From the NCBI GenBank assembly GCA_023439545.1, contig JAEXNT010000062.1, positions 1 to 64,000 on the forward strand: 64,000 bases of DNA. The letters are read 5' to 3'. Origin of the DNA: Bacillota bacterium (GTDB lineage Bacteria; Bacillota; Clostridia; Acetivibrionales; DTU013). Positions 43,461 through 52,328 of this stretch are shown here, piece by piece (position 1 is the stretch's first letter; each line of letters opens with the position of its first letter). The position numbers were made by a program, and so were the translations under genes. The notes below the pieces were generated by a model that did not search any database, was not told the origin of the DNA, and saw only the letters and a program-made list of their open reading frames with translations.

Positions 43461-43955
43461 TTATTGAATTGCAGGTTCCGGTTCATTTTGATATTTGGAA
43501 ATCAACTGCTTTGGTACGGTAATGTTTTTTATACAGTAGCGCAGTGTTCCCGAGGGAATTTCAACTTGCACCTGCTGATCGATACTTTTCAGCAATAATG
43601 CTCTCCCCAGCGGCGAAAGGCAGGACGCATTATTTGCGGTAGTGAATGAATCCGTCGAGTATGGAGGCACGATATAAAATCTATATGTCCCCATATCATC
43701 CATATCCTGTACCTCAACGATACTCCTGATAATGACAAATGGACAATTCATGCTGCCATCGGCGGTAGTCCTTTTGATGCTGAGATAACTGATTAAGGTA
43801 TCTGCGTATTCTTTGAAAAAGCGTTCAATGTCCAAGCTCTCCGGTGTATTTTCGCTGTAATATTCCTTGATAAGAGAATTTACTTCCTTTTTTACTTCTT
43901 TGACATGGTCGGAAAGATAATCGAACAGATTCGACGACAAAGAATTTTTACACAT
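43461..43955 (-). CDS. Stand-alone Gre-like protein, copy A
   Basis: A 164-aa paralogue of the protein at 42971. N-terminal helices (LSDHVKEVKKEVNSLIKEYYSEN), CPFVIIRSIVEVQD, then ASCLSPLGRALLLKSIDQQVQVEIPSGTLRYCIKNI. The last part is a good GreA/GreB C-terminal match. Start at 43955 has GGGAG 6 nt upstream. First gene of an operon with copy B and the GNAT gene; its mRNA begins with a strong stem-loop. Confidence 0.77.
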   Translation of the reverse strand: MCKNSLSSNLFDYLSDHVKEVKKEVNSLIKEYYSENTPESLDIERFFKEYADTLISYLSIKRTTADGSMNCPFVIIRSIVEVQDMDDMGTYRFYIVPPYSTDSFTTANNASCLSPLGRALLLKSIDQQVQVEIPSGTLRYCIKNITVPKQLISKYQNEPEPAIQ

Positions 43956-44010
43956 TTCCATCTCCCTTTACAATTTTGTGGTATTAAATGGCAACCGTTT
44001 ATAAAATGAC

Positions 44011-44079
44011 AAGGCACTTTGCAGTCTTTCTGCAAAATGCCTTTGTATACATGCTAACATAAATGTAATCCGATGTCAA
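44011..44079 (-). promoter_or_regulatory. Promoter and 5' stem-loop of the Gre-like operon
   Basis: On the minus strand, TTGACA (44074-44079), 17 nt, TAGCAT (44051-44056). The predicted transcript starts near 44044 and at once forms a 14-bp stem, AAGGCATTTTGCAG / CTGCAAAGTGCCTT (44030-44043 with 44011-44024, one G-U pair). A 5'-terminal hairpin can protect mRNA or regulate it; no T-run follows. The rest of the 356-bp gap to the plus-strand gene at 44313 shows nothing else I can name. Confidence 0.6.
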
Positions 44080-44312
44080 TGATGGTTACGGATGGTAATT
44101 TATTGCACTATGGAAGCTAAATGCCTCATATTGAATTTAATAGAAGGTTATGGTATTTAATTCAAATATATAAAAGGTGATATCGAGGAATTGTGCGACA
44201 GGAGCAGGGAGCTAGAGCTATGATTAGACTGGAAAAAAATTGAATATAAGTATAAAATAGAGGGGGTAATACAGGGCGACGATATAGGCGCCGATTTTGT
44301 GGGGGTGAGCTT

Positions 44313-44741
44313 ATGTACAGGTATTTGATGGACCATGAAAACAGGATAATGTACCTGATCCGTTCGGGAAATGTCCAGGATTGGAATATCTTCCGCGATT
44401 ATTATAAAACACAAATAGCGTTCATGCAGCACGAACGCCTGATACACCTGATCATAACAGTCGCCTTTATATTTCTGATGCTGGTTGCCTATGCCGCGAC
44501 GATATTTTTCACGATCTGGGCGACAATACTGCTGGATATAGCGCTTACAGCGCTCGCGGCGTTTTACGTGTTTCATTACTACAGGCTGGAGACCGGTGTT
44601 CAGAGATGGTACGGGATATACGACCAGATTTGCAAAAAGAGCGGCGCCATTAGTACCGGGCAGCCTGAGCCCCAGCCCGAAAGGCATATCGAAATGCAGC
44701 CTGCCAACCTGCCGGATATAATAAAGGATGTGCCCGTCTGA
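44313..44741 (+). CDS. Small membrane protein, unknown function
   Basis: A 142-aa protein with two adjacent hydrophobic helices (about residues 43-68 and 70-92) and a Pro/Glu/Gln-rich C-terminal tail. The N terminus, MYRYLMDHENRIMYLIRSGN, is amphipathic. I recognise no family. GGGGGTGAG precedes the ATG. It is followed after 44 nt by the DUF815 ATPase gene and may be co-transcribed. Confidence 0.65.
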   Translation: MYRYLMDHENRIMYLIRSGNVQDWNIFRDYYKTQIAFMQHERLIHLIITVAFIFLMLVAYAATIFFTIWATILLDIALTALAAFYVFHYYRLETGVQRWYGIYDQICKKSGAISTGQPEPQPERHIEMQPANLPDIIKDVPV

Positions 44742-44785
44742 GCAGATGACAGCCCGGAGCCACTGCAACTGTCTGCATTGAAATC

Positions 44786-46243
44786 ATGGCAGCACTATAT
44801 TATAATTTCCGTAGACAGGTGTACGCCGGCTGGCTTTCCCTGAATGCAGCGGCTATTACCGGATGTGCGGAAGGACATGAAGAGATGACGTTAAAAGAAC
44901 CAGTGAAATACATAGAACTCAATGGTCCGGCGGAAACGCTGTTTGCCGTGGATTCACCGGTCATATACAGGCAATTGCTGCAGGACGAAGTATTAACGGA
45001 GCTGAGGTCACTGCTGAAGCTGTTGGCCCTGGACAATGGGAGCGCCGATCCGTTCAATGCGGCCGGGCTTTATTGTTCCGTATGCAGCAAACTCTTTAAC
45101 GCAGGAATGGGATTAAGGGAATATGTCCTGAATAAATTGATGCATTCGGAGAATTGCTTCAGCCGTGCTGCCGGGATAAACGGCGCAGCCTGCCTTGACG
45201 GTGCTTTGAAGGCTTCCGTGAGGCACGATCTTGAGGCTTTGTACAAAATTGCTTCTCTCAAGCCGGAATTATTAAAAGGATGGATGTCGGGTTTATTCGG
45301 ATCGGTGAGCGGGATGCCGGAGGCGGTCAAGTCGCTTCCGGAGTGGCCTGATAAGCGTATGAAGCTTGACGCGGGGATTTCGGACAGTATCTGTACACTT
45401 TTCATGGAATCCGGCGATTGGGGCGGGCTTGCCGAAAAGCTTGCAGAATACCATTTTCAACATGGAAGCGGAATCTTTTCAGAATATATGGCTTTCGTCT
45501 GGAAACACGACAGCGGCGGATATTTGGAAGGAGTGGTTTCGCCTGACCCGGTGAGCTTTACGGATTTTGTTTCCTATGAAATGGAGCGGTCCGCGGTTGT
45601 TGAAAATACCGAGCAGTTCCTCGGGGGACATCCTGCAAACAACATATTGCTCTATGGAACCAAGGGAACTGGAAAGTCCGCCACTGTAAAGGCGCTTTTG
45701 AATGAGTACGGCAACAGAGGTCTTCGTATGATCGAGGTGCCGAAGAAGCATCTGTCAGATTTCCCTGAAATCATAAGGCAGCTGTCGGGAAGGGGACAGA
45801 AATTCATACTGTTCATAGATGATCTGGCTTTCGAGGATAATGAGGAAAATTACACTGCCATTAAAGCCGCCCTTGAGGGAGGCTTGGAAAGAAAGCCCGA
45901 CAATGTGCTGGTTTATGCGACATCCAACCGCAGTCACCTGATTAAGGAGAGGTTCAGCGACAGGGCCGGCTTCGTTTCGGGAGATTCCGACGATGAAGTG
46001 CACGCGGCCGATACGATGCAGGAGAAGCTTTCGCTTTCGGACCGTTTTGGCATAACCGTGGTCTTTACTCCGCCGGACAAGAAAAAGTATCTGGATATTG
46101 TGGATGGAATAGCCGAAAGAAGAGGGCTTGAGGTCGACAAGGAATATCTGCATCGAGAGGCCTTGAAATGGGAGCTTCGATTTAACGGCCGTTCACCGAG
46201 GACGGCCAGACAGTTTGTCGACTGGCTGGAGGGAACGCTTTGA
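44786..46243 (+). CDS. DUF815-family AAA ATPase
   Basis: A 485-aa ATPase. The P-loop LLYGTKGTGKSATVKAL is near residue 290; Walker B FILFIDDLAFE, the arm NVLVYATSNRSHLIKERFSD and LSLSDRFGI belong to the DUF815 group of AAA ATPases. The N-terminal 270 residues are less conserved. Role in the cell is unknown. No good ribosome binding site precedes the ATG at 44786, so the start could be lower; the ATP domain is intact in any case. Confidence 0.87.
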   Translation: MAALYYNFRRQVYAGWLSLNAAAITGCAEGHEEMTLKEPVKYIELNGPAETLFAVDSPVIYRQLLQDEVLTELRSLLKLLALDNGSADPFNAAGLYCSVCSKLFNAGMGLREYVLNKLMHSENCFSRAAGINGAACLDGALKASVRHDLEALYKIASLKPELLKGWMSGLFGSVSGMPEAVKSLPEWPDKRMKLDAGISDSICTLFMESGDWGGLAEKLAEYHFQHGSGIFSEYMAFVWKHDSGGYLEGVVSPDPVSFTDFVSYEMERSAVVENTEQFLGGHPANNILLYGTKGTGKSATVKALLNEYGNRGLRMIEVPKKHLSDFPEIIRQLSGRGQKFILFIDDLAFEDNEENYTAIKAALEGGLERKPDNVLVYATSNRSHLIKERFSDRAGFVSGDSDDEVHAADTMQEKLSLSDRFGITVVFTPPDKKKYLDIVDGIAERRGLEVDKEYLHREALKWELRFNGRSPRTARQFVDWLEGTL

Positions 46244-46247
46244 TATC

Positions 46248-47270
46248 ATGTGGATCATATTTGCTTTCGGGTCTGCGCTCTTCGCGGGGCTTACGGCCGT
46301 TTTATCGAAGATAGGCATCAGAAACACGGATTCCAACGTGGCGACAGCGCTTAGGACTATTGTAGTGCTGGCGTTTTCCTGGCTTATGGTTTTTGTGGTC
46401 GGCTCCGCCGGGACAATTTACGATATCAGCAGATATACATTATTGTACCTGGTGTTGTCGGGATTTTCCACCGGAGCGTCCTGGCTCTGTTATTTCAAGG
46501 CCTTACAGCTGTGTGACGTCAACAAGGTCACGCCTATCGACAAATCAAGTACTATTTTGACCATGATTCTGGCATTCATTTTGCTGGGCGAGAGCATTAC
46601 GGTCATAAAGGCTGCTTCAATAGTACTCATTGGCGCCGGTACATTCCTGATGATACAGAAGAAAAAAGCCGGAAATTCGTATAAAGACTGTAATATGGGC
46701 AGAACCAATACGGATGCTGTAGACAATCCGGGTGGAGCCGACAATCCTGGAACATCCGTCAGCTCTAATTCAGCCGGCGTGAATGGGAAAAATGTTAATA
46801 CAGGCGAGGGGTTTTTAGTCAACCCGAATGCAGACGGTGCGAAAAAACCCGTCAATCTGTGGCTTGCATATGCTGTCGGTTCCTCTGTGTTCGCCAGCCT
46901 GACATCCATACTTGGAAAAATCGGCATAGAGGGTGTGGAATCAAATCTCGGCACTGCGATAAGAACCATAGTTGTTCTGATTATGTCATGGCTGGTCGTG
47001 TTTGTCACAAGAAAACAGGATACCATAAAAAGCATCGACGTGAAAAGCTGGGTATTCCTGATCCTTTCCGGGTTTGCCACCGGCAGTTCATGGCTTTGCT
47101 ATTACCGGGCTTTGCAGGACGGCCCAGCAAGTGTGGTAGTGCCGATCGACAAGCTGAGCATTCTTGTGACCATCGCATTTTCATATCTATTCCTGAAGGA
47201 GAAGCTTTCAGAAAAGTCCGTGGCCGGTTTGATACTCATAGTTGCAGGGACTATGGCCTTGCTGATCTGA
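46248..47270 (+). CDS. EamA-family (DMT) transporter
   Basis: A 340-aa permease with ten hydrophobic segments in two EamA repeats (1-140 and 210-340); each repeat has the internal motif LSGFSTGASWLCYFKALQ or LSGFATGSSWLCYYRALQ and KVTPIDKSSTILT or VVPIDKLSILVT. The halves are unusually similar, and are joined by an Asn/Gly-rich, ~65-residue linker. This is longer than the normal EamA link. Drug/metabolite transport is the family role. ATG 46248 is 4 nt after the DUF815 stop. Confidence 0.88.
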   Translation: MWIIFAFGSALFAGLTAVLSKIGIRNTDSNVATALRTIVVLAFSWLMVFVVGSAGTIYDISRYTLLYLVLSGFSTGASWLCYFKALQLCDVNKVTPIDKSSTILTMILAFILLGESITVIKAASIVLIGAGTFLMIQKKKAGNSYKDCNMGRTNTDAVDNPGGADNPGTSVSSNSAGVNGKNVNTGEGFLVNPNADGAKKPVNLWLAYAVGSSVFASLTSILGKIGIEGVESNLGTAIRTIVVLIMSWLVVFVTRKQDTIKSIDVKSWVFLILSGFATGSSWLCYYRALQDGPASVVVPIDKLSILVTIAFSYLFLKEKLSEKSVAGLILIVAGTMALLI

Positions 47271-47402
47271 TCTCGGCTGCATATGAACGGCCTTCGCCTA
47301 CCATGACCTGCGCGTCGTGCTGGATCTCCCCAGTAATTTGCTTCAGGAAGCAATTACATTATATATCAGACAGAGAAGAATACTCGACGTTTTTGACCTT
47401 GC

Positions 47403-48248
47403 TTATTCCGCCCCAACCCAACTGACGACATACTTCAAGCCACCGGATGCAACCGACGGCTCACTTATTTCCCAGCTACCCCTTAATCCGAGTTCAACAG
47501 CTGCCAGCTCGAAATGGCACATTGCGATGCCCATATCTAAATTCTGTATTTTAATATCTTTAAAGGCGTTGTTATAAGCGGCATTTTCTTTCAAAAAGAA
47601 GTGCCAGGTATTTTCATTATCCTTTATGATCCTCCAGGGCTGCTTGTTGGACGCGGATGGAGCCAGCCTGACCGCGGCAAGCGCTTTGGAATATTGTCCG
47701 CAGGAATCCGGGTCGAGCGGCGCATCGATGGATTTATCGAAGAACAGCTCTTCCGGCTTCTTTCTGTTTTTAGCGCCGATTGCCATTCGCACAAGGTTTT
47801 CGGTAAATGTTTTTTTATCTCCCGTATATCCTATCGGAGTGACTGCCGGTATAAGCTCATCTGTTCCGGTATTCAATTTCAGGGCAAAGGTGCTTCTGTT
47901 CAGAGTTCCGCCCAGCCAGCAGGTGCCAAGGCCAAGGCTTGTCGCCAGGAGGATGTTTTTTTCCATGCAATATCCGAAGTCCTCCATGGCTGTTTTGCCC
48001 TTTTTGACAGCACCTGCCATGAAAACCCGGGGGCCCTTTACCAAGCCATAGGTCCCAAGCTTTTTCAATTCATCCTGCTCGTAGCCTGTCGCGTCTACGA
48101 TTTCAAACCGTACATCACTGCCCAGAGGCCCTTTTCTATTCTCGTCAAAATAGTCCTTGATTTTCTGAAGCTTGTCTTTTTCTATTTCTTTGCTGCTGTA
48201 GCTCCTGACGGAATACCTCTTTTCAATTACCTCAAATATCGACTCCAT
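47403..48248 (-). CDS. Nitroreductase-family flavoprotein
   Basis: A 281-aa protein with EVIEKRYSVRSYSSKEI (FMN-binding start of nitroreductases), SLGLGTCWLGGTLNR, and RLAPSASNKQPWRII near residue 190. Two half-domains like this occur in the TM1586-type nitroreductases. It reduces a nitro, quinone or related electron acceptor with FMN and NAD(P)H. It lies 24 nt after the TetR gene and is likely under its control. Confidence 0.87.
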   Translation of the reverse strand: MESIFEVIEKRYSVRSYSSKEIEKDKLQKIKDYFDENRKGPLGSDVRFEIVDATGYEQDELKKLGTYGLVKGPRVFMAGAVKKGKTAMEDFGYCMEKNILLATSLGLGTCWLGGTLNRSTFALKLNTGTDELIPAVTPIGYTGDKKTFTENLVRMAIGAKNRKKPEELFFDKSIDAPLDPDSCGQYSKALAAVRLAPSASNKQPWRIIKDNENTWHFFLKENAAYNNAFKDIKIQNLDMGIAMCHFELAAVELGLRGSWEISEPSVASGGLKYVVSWVGAE

Positions 48249-48272
48249 GATGGTCCTCCTTTAAAATATGAA

Positions 48273-48875
48273 TCAATGAATTTTAAGCCCGTCGAGAATA
48301 AGCGAAACAGTATATACCACTTCGCTTACAACCCCGGCATAATTTATGTCTGACGTAAGGTTACAATCCACGCTGCGTGCCGTTTTGTTTTTTATTGCTT
48401 CGGTAATGGTAAGGATGCTCTTTGCAACCTTTCCTGCGTCACAATCTGCAATTTCGCCTTTTTTGATACAGGATTCCAGGATATGTGAAAGACAGCATAC
48501 CTCTTTATCTATATTTTTTTCGTACAGTTCGTCTATCAACGGTTTTATGGTATTCGTATTTCCAAGAGCCAGCTTATGAAGATTGACGGTAGAGCGGATA
48601 TATTCCAGACGCTTGGTCAAATATGCCAAAATCTTTTCTTTGCAGCCATCAACCTTTTCAACTTCGTTTAGAAGGTTATTGATAAATTCTTCGGCTTCCA
48701 GGAAAATAACTTCGGTAAAAATAGATTCCTTATTTTTGTAATAGTGATACAGCGACGTCTTATTCAGGCCAACCATCCTGCCTATATCGTCGAGGGTGGT
48801 TTTATCATAGCCGTAATGAGCGAAACAATCACTGGCGGCTTTAAGTATTTCCTTCTTTTTATAGGGTGTATCCAT
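48273..48875 (-). CDS. TetR-family transcriptional regulator
   Basis: A 200-aa TetR protein: KKEILKAASDCFAHYGYDKTTLDDIGRMVGLNKTSLYHYYKNKESIF is a full TetR helix-turn-helix. GGAGG 6 nt upstream supports ATG 48875; the longer frame to 48911 runs through the promoter. It is first in an operon with the nitroreductase, behind an operator-bearing promoter; probably it is a local sensor of the compound that the nitroreductase handles. Confidence 0.9.
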   Translation of the reverse strand: MDTPYKKKEILKAASDCFAHYGYDKTTLDDIGRMVGLNKTSLYHYYKNKESIFTEVIFLEAEEFINNLLNEVEKVDGCKEKILAYLTKRLEYIRSTVNLHKLALGNTNTIKPLIDELYEKNIDKEVCCLSHILESCIKKGEIADCDAGKVAKSILTITEAIKNKTARSVDCNLTSDINYAGVVSEVVYTVSLILDGLKIH

Positions 48876-48904
48876 ATGTAACCTCCTTCGAACACTTAAC
48901 CTAT

Positions 48905-48939
48905 CAAACATTATAGTAAATTGTTTGAATGTTTGTCAA
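48905..48939 (-). promoter_or_regulatory. TetR promoter and operator
   Basis: On the minus strand TTGACA (48934-48939), 18 nt, TATAAT (48910-48915). The inverted repeat CAAACATT (48905-48912) / AATGTTTG (48928-48935) overlaps both elements, as expected for TetR autoregulation. Confidence 0.7.
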
Positions 48940-49060
48940 GCATAAGTGGATATTTCGAAATTGACATATAAAAAAGATGCTTATATTTAGCTGCTTGAAG
49001 ATTGAAAGTTAGAGATAATCCAGAGGCAGGGTTCTGATCATGTGACCTTAACTTAGAAAC

Positions 49061-50101
49061 TCATCTTCTGATGTAGCTTTGAACCAGGTGCGGTATCGCT
49101 CGGATTCCTTCAAAGTATGCCCTGTGAACCGACACCCTGTATTCAAGCTCATCATAGTGCCGATTCAGTATACGGCGGCAGTCCTCACGCGTAAGGACTT
49201 CATTGCACGCGTGGCAAATGCCGGCATAGTCATCTTCAAACTCTATTCCATTATCATGCTTTTTTATAAAATCCATTAATGACGCCGGGCCTTCAAGGGC
49301 AAGGAAGTTGAGAACAGGATCGTTATTGGCTTCATCGATAGCGTCTATCAGAGATGTAGTGTCCAAGCTGTTTCGTGTAAGCTCGGGTATGTATTTGCTC
49401 ACGATCCCGCAGCAGGGCAGCAGTCTCATGTCAGCCCCCACTACAATTTCACGTAGGACCGAACCGCAGCTTCCCTTCCATGGAGTAATACGATGCCTTG
49501 ACATGTCCGCAAACTGCTCGTTTCTTCCCACAGGTATTACTGTGGTAGTTGAAATCAGCCTGTATTGCTCGTCGCCTTCATAGGTCTTTGTGTAATCAAA
49601 GGGTATTAGCTCAAGCCCGAAATACTCTTCAAGAAAGCTGCGGGTTATTTTGGCGTCCAGGGTTTGCTTATGGGCAATCAGGCATCTCAACTGCTTTTGA
49701 TAACAAGCGAGGAAGGCGTTTTTCACCTGTTCGAGACCGATCCAACGCTGGTGTAAATCATCGATACTGATGTTGATTTCATGGAGACCCGCCTCCAAAA
49801 GCCTGTCAACGTAGTCACAGGCCTCTTCTGCGGTCCTGCCCCACCAACCGTTTGTCACGAGCCTTGTTAGAACGCCTCTATCATTTGCATACCTGATCGC
49901 TTCAAAAAGATCACGCCCCAAAAGGGTGGGTTCTCCTCCTGAAAACACCACCAGAGCTACTGTTCCGAGCGTCAGGCCCTCATCCATCAATCTCTTCATA
50001 TCCGCCAAGCCGATACTGCCCCTTGTATCCGGGCCGCATTCGCAATAATCGCACCTGGCAGTGCATTGATAGGTTGTAAGAAAACATATGGAAGAAATCA
50101 T
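49061..50101 (-). CDS. Radical SAM protein in a small-protein operon
   Basis: A 346-aa radical SAM enzyme. The cluster motif is CTARCDYCECG (CxxxCxxC near residues 12-19); FSGGEPTL follows. The C-terminal third has Cys residues (CGSVL, LPCCGIVS, ICHACNEV), suggestive of an auxiliary cluster. Overall it resembles enzymes that modify peptides. Its ATG overlaps the stop of the 190-aa gene by 4 bp. The partner proteins upstream are the likely substrates or accessories; no transporter or protease is nearby, so a peptide product is only a hypothesis. Confidence 0.82.
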   Translation of the reverse strand: MISSICFLTTYQCTARCDYCECGPDTRGSIGLADMKRLMDEGLTLGTVALVVFSGGEPTLLGRDLFEAIRYANDRGVLTRLVTNGWWGRTAEEACDYVDRLLEAGLHEINISIDDLHQRWIGLEQVKNAFLACYQKQLRCLIAHKQTLDAKITRSFLEEYFGLELIPFDYTKTYEGDEQYRLISTTTVIPVGRNEQFADMSRHRITPWKGSCGSVLREIVVGADMRLLPCCGIVSKYIPELTRNSLDTTSLIDAIDEANNDPVLNFLALEGPASLMDFIKKHDNGIEFEDDYAGICHACNEVLTREDCRRILNRHYDELEYRVSVHRAYFEGIRAIPHLVQSYIRR

Positions 50102-50670
50102 TTCTCCACCATTTTTTCACGTATCTTTTCTATAAGTTCATGGGTAACCAGGGGTTGGTTGGGAAAGAATATCAAACCTATATCGTGCTCCAGGAGATCA
50201 CCGGGGTGAAACCCTTCTCCGTCCTTCTTGAAGTCGGTAGTTGTGTCGCTGTTTTCTCCGGTGCTGTTGGATGTAACCGTACCCCGTTCGCTGAAAAAGC
50301 TGAGCCTGTTTTCATAAAAAATGAAAGAGCTTCTTGAATTGTCAAAGTTGGTGCGGCTATGGCTTTGTGTACTTGATGATTCACTTGTTGTGGTTATTTT
50401 GTCGAATATGCTGTCCAGCCCTTTGTACCGTTGGCGGAGCTGGTCGACGACCCCGGTAAATGAGTCGATGATAATCAGGCCTGGATCCAGCCCGCTGGAT
50501 TCGATCGAAGCCAGCGGATCATCCTTGAATATTTTATATGCCGAATCATCGGTCACCAGCTTGTATACGTAACTCACCAGCTTGGGGTCGGGTTTTTTGA
50601 GTTCTCCCTGTTTGATGCTTAAATAGCCTTTTGGATTGGTATTACTGTTTATAACATCGTTCGGACTCAT
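50098..50670 (-). CDS. Ser/Thr/Asn-rich protein, possible radical SAM substrate
   Basis: A 190-aa protein with no family that I recognise. Residues about 25-65 (DPKLVSYVYKLVTDDSAYKIF, then DDPLASIESSGLDPG) recall the LigA/Nif11-like helical leader segments found on some modified-peptide precursors. The middle (~95-155) is rich in Ser, Thr, Asn, with an aromatic patch SSFIFYENRLSFFSERGT; the tail is hydrophobic-charged. GGGGG precedes the ATG. It is coupled by overlap to the radical SAM gene. No signal peptide. A precursor role is inferred from context only. Confidence 0.65.
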   Translation of the reverse strand: MSPNDVINSNTNPKGYLSIKQGELKKPDPKLVSYVYKLVTDDSAYKIFKDDPLASIESSGLDPGLIIIDSFTGVVDQLRQRYKGLDSIFDKITTTSESSSTQSHSRTNFDNSRSSFIFYENRLSFFSERGTVTSNSTGENSDTTTDFKKDGEGFHPGDLLEHDIGLIFFPNQPLVTHELIEKIREKMVEK

Positions 50671-50728
50671 TCTACACCCCCTTGATAATTGACATAATGC
50701 CTATTTATCCGAGAGCATCCGGTTGTTT

Positions 50729-51001
50729 TTACTTCTCTGCTTCTTTCATCATCTTTTCGATATTGGCTCCCATGGCTTTTACAACATCAGTCCGGATTTG
50801 CCGACGTAATGCCTCCTCCGGAATGGCCTCCGCCAATTCGAAAATGGCTGTCTTAACCAGGATCTGGTCAATAGGGCGTTTTCCCCAGTTTGGATCTTCC
50901 CCGATTCCAAAGCGCCATAATTCACCGTTAAGTATCCATTGGAGCATCAGCTTCCATGACGGTGCAGCAACGTAGTTGAAATTCTCATTGTTAATAGGCA
51001 T
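50729..51001 (-). CDS. Small protein of unknown function, first in radical SAM operon
   Basis: A 90-aa protein: an aromatic N terminus (NENFNYVAAPSWKLMLQWILNGELWRFGIG), then an amphipathic helical half (ILVKTAIFELAEAIPEEALRRQI) with charged end. I recognise no family. AGGAGGG precedes the ATG and a promoter lies just upstream, so the operon reads 90-aa, 190-aa, radical SAM. It could be a recognition partner or a second substrate. Confidence 0.65.
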   Translation of the reverse strand: MPINNENFNYVAAPSWKLMLQWILNGELWRFGIGEDPNWGKRPIDQILVKTAIFELAEAIPEEALRRQIRTDVVKAMGANIEKMMKEAEK

Positions 51002-51053
51002 AATTGACCCTCCTTACTAAAATATAGATTAATTGGTATAATGTTACAGTCTG

Positions 51054-51082
51054 ATGCTATCATACACTTCTTTAGCTGTCAA
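51054..51082 (-). promoter_or_regulatory. Promoter of the radical SAM operon
   Basis: On the minus strand TTGACA (51077-51082), 17 nt, TAGCAT (51054-51059), 50 nt ahead of the 90-aa gene. Confidence 0.62.
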
Positions 51083-51103
51083 ATAGTTTATTTTTTGCTA
51101 TAA

Positions 51104-51374
51104 GAATCATATGCAGAAATGCTGATAGTAAATCCGCTGATCACCGCAATGCTTGCCGTATTTGTTGCAGGAGGCCTCTTCAAAGGTCTTATATATTCGC
51201 AGATACTCCTCAGCATGCAGCAGCCCTTCACTATAATCTTGCAGATTTATCTAGTCTCGCCTGAGAGGTAATGGGCAAATATGTGAATATATGGCTGAAC
51301 GAGACGGTTCTCATACTGGTGGGACTAGTGTGACTGTTCTTAACGTCATACTTCTTACAAGCTTATTCAAATGA
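51104..51374 (+). pseudogene. Decayed C-terminal fragment of an Nramp-type metal transporter
   Basis: The 483-bp gap between the radical SAM operon and the sugar permease is not empty. The plus strand reads IVNPLITAMLAVFVAGGL, GLIYSQILLSMQQPFTIILQ and IYLVSPER, then stops; after a one-base shift it continues as MGKYVNIWLNETVLILVGL, and after another as VTVLNVILLTSLFK and a stop. Joined, this matches the end of Nramp/MntH manganese-iron transporters (helices 10-11). The N-terminal three quarters are missing. It is a remnant with two single-base deletions, near 51256 and 51332. Confidence 0.7.
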
Positions 51375-51400
51375 TCGGAATATCGGGCGCTTTATAACTC

Positions 51401-51431
51401 AAAGCCCCTCCAATGCTTATGAAGGGGCTTT
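51401..51431. terminator. Bidirectional terminator
   Basis: AAAGCCCCTCC (51401-51411) faces GAAGGGGCTTT (51421-51431), giving a 9-bp GC-rich stem with T/A ends. It closes the sugar ABC operon on the minus strand and the decayed Nramp on the plus strand. Confidence 0.8.
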
Positions 51432-51484
51432 ATACAATAGGCTTGATAAAAAGTAAATCGGCGTATATTTGATAACGGACAGGC

Positions 51485-52327
51485 TTAACCTTTTACACCG
51501 CTGCTGACAATACCCTGCACGTAATATTTTTGAAACGGCAGGAATAAAAAGAGCGGAATAAATGCCGACACTATGGAACCAGCATATAAGCACGACCAGA
51601 GAGTTACACGCTCCATTTTAAACGAGGATAATGCAATCTGGATGGTACGGATATTTTCATCTCGTGCAACCAGAAGAGGCCACAGATAGGCGTTCCACTG
51701 GTCCATAAAAATCATCAGGCCTGCCGTTACAATAACCGGGACCGACGAAGGAAGAATAATTTTGCTATAGACGGTCAGCCATGAGGCTCCGTCGATTCTT
51801 GCCGCCTCAATAAGGCTTGGCGGAATATCCCTGAAAAATTGGGTAAAAAGAAACAATACCAGACCGCTGGCGATTCCCGGAATAATCATGGCAAGCCGGG
51901 AGTTAACCCAGCCGAAGCTGTCTACGGTGTTATAAAGCGGCATTGCTATAGACTCAAAAGGTATCATGAAAGAGAGTATGAACAGGGAAAAAATCGTCTT
52001 CTTCAGCTTGAAATTGAACGTGGCGAAGGCAAACGCCGCGATACTGTTGATAATACAGCTTCCGGGAATTATTACGGCAATCAGCAGAAGGGTATTGAGG
52101 ACCGGTCTGATAAAGTTGAACTCGGTGAATATTTGAATATAGGAAGCCAGTGTAAATTTTACAGGGACAAGAGTGTGGAACGAAAAAGGCAATGCGTATT
52201 TAAAAAGCTCCGTGTCGGATCTGAGCGAGGCTGAAAATGCCCAAAGCAGAGGGAATAGCGAAACGACAGCTATAATACAAAGCACGATGTACATCAGGAT
52301 TTTTTTTACCGCTGCATTTTGTTTCAT
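51485..52327 (-). CDS. Carbohydrate ABC transporter permease (MalG-type)
   Basis: A 280-aa permease with six hydrophobic segments and the EAA loop PPSLIEAARIDGASWLTVYSKIILPSSVPV. Family CUT1, MalG branch. Start at ATG 52327, a few bases after the stop of the upstream permease (TGACATG arrangement); a GTG start at 52339 is also possible. No ATPase gene is in the cluster, so energy is probably supplied by a shared MsmX/UgpC-type ATPase, as is common in Firmicutes. Confidence 0.9.
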   Translation of the reverse strand: MKQNAAVKKILMYIVLCIIAVVSLFPLLWAFSASLRSDTELFKYALPFSFHTLVPVKFTLASYIQIFTEFNFIRPVLNTLLLIAVIIPGSCIINSIAAFAFATFNFKLKKTIFSLFILSFMIPFESIAMPLYNTVDSFGWVNSRLAMIIPGIASGLVLFLFTQFFRDIPPSLIEAARIDGASWLTVYSKIILPSSVPVIVTAGLMIFMDQWNAYLWPLLVARDENIRTIQIALSSFKMERVTLWSCLYAGSIVSAFIPLFLFLPFQKYYVQGIVSSGVKG

Positions 52328-52328
52328 G

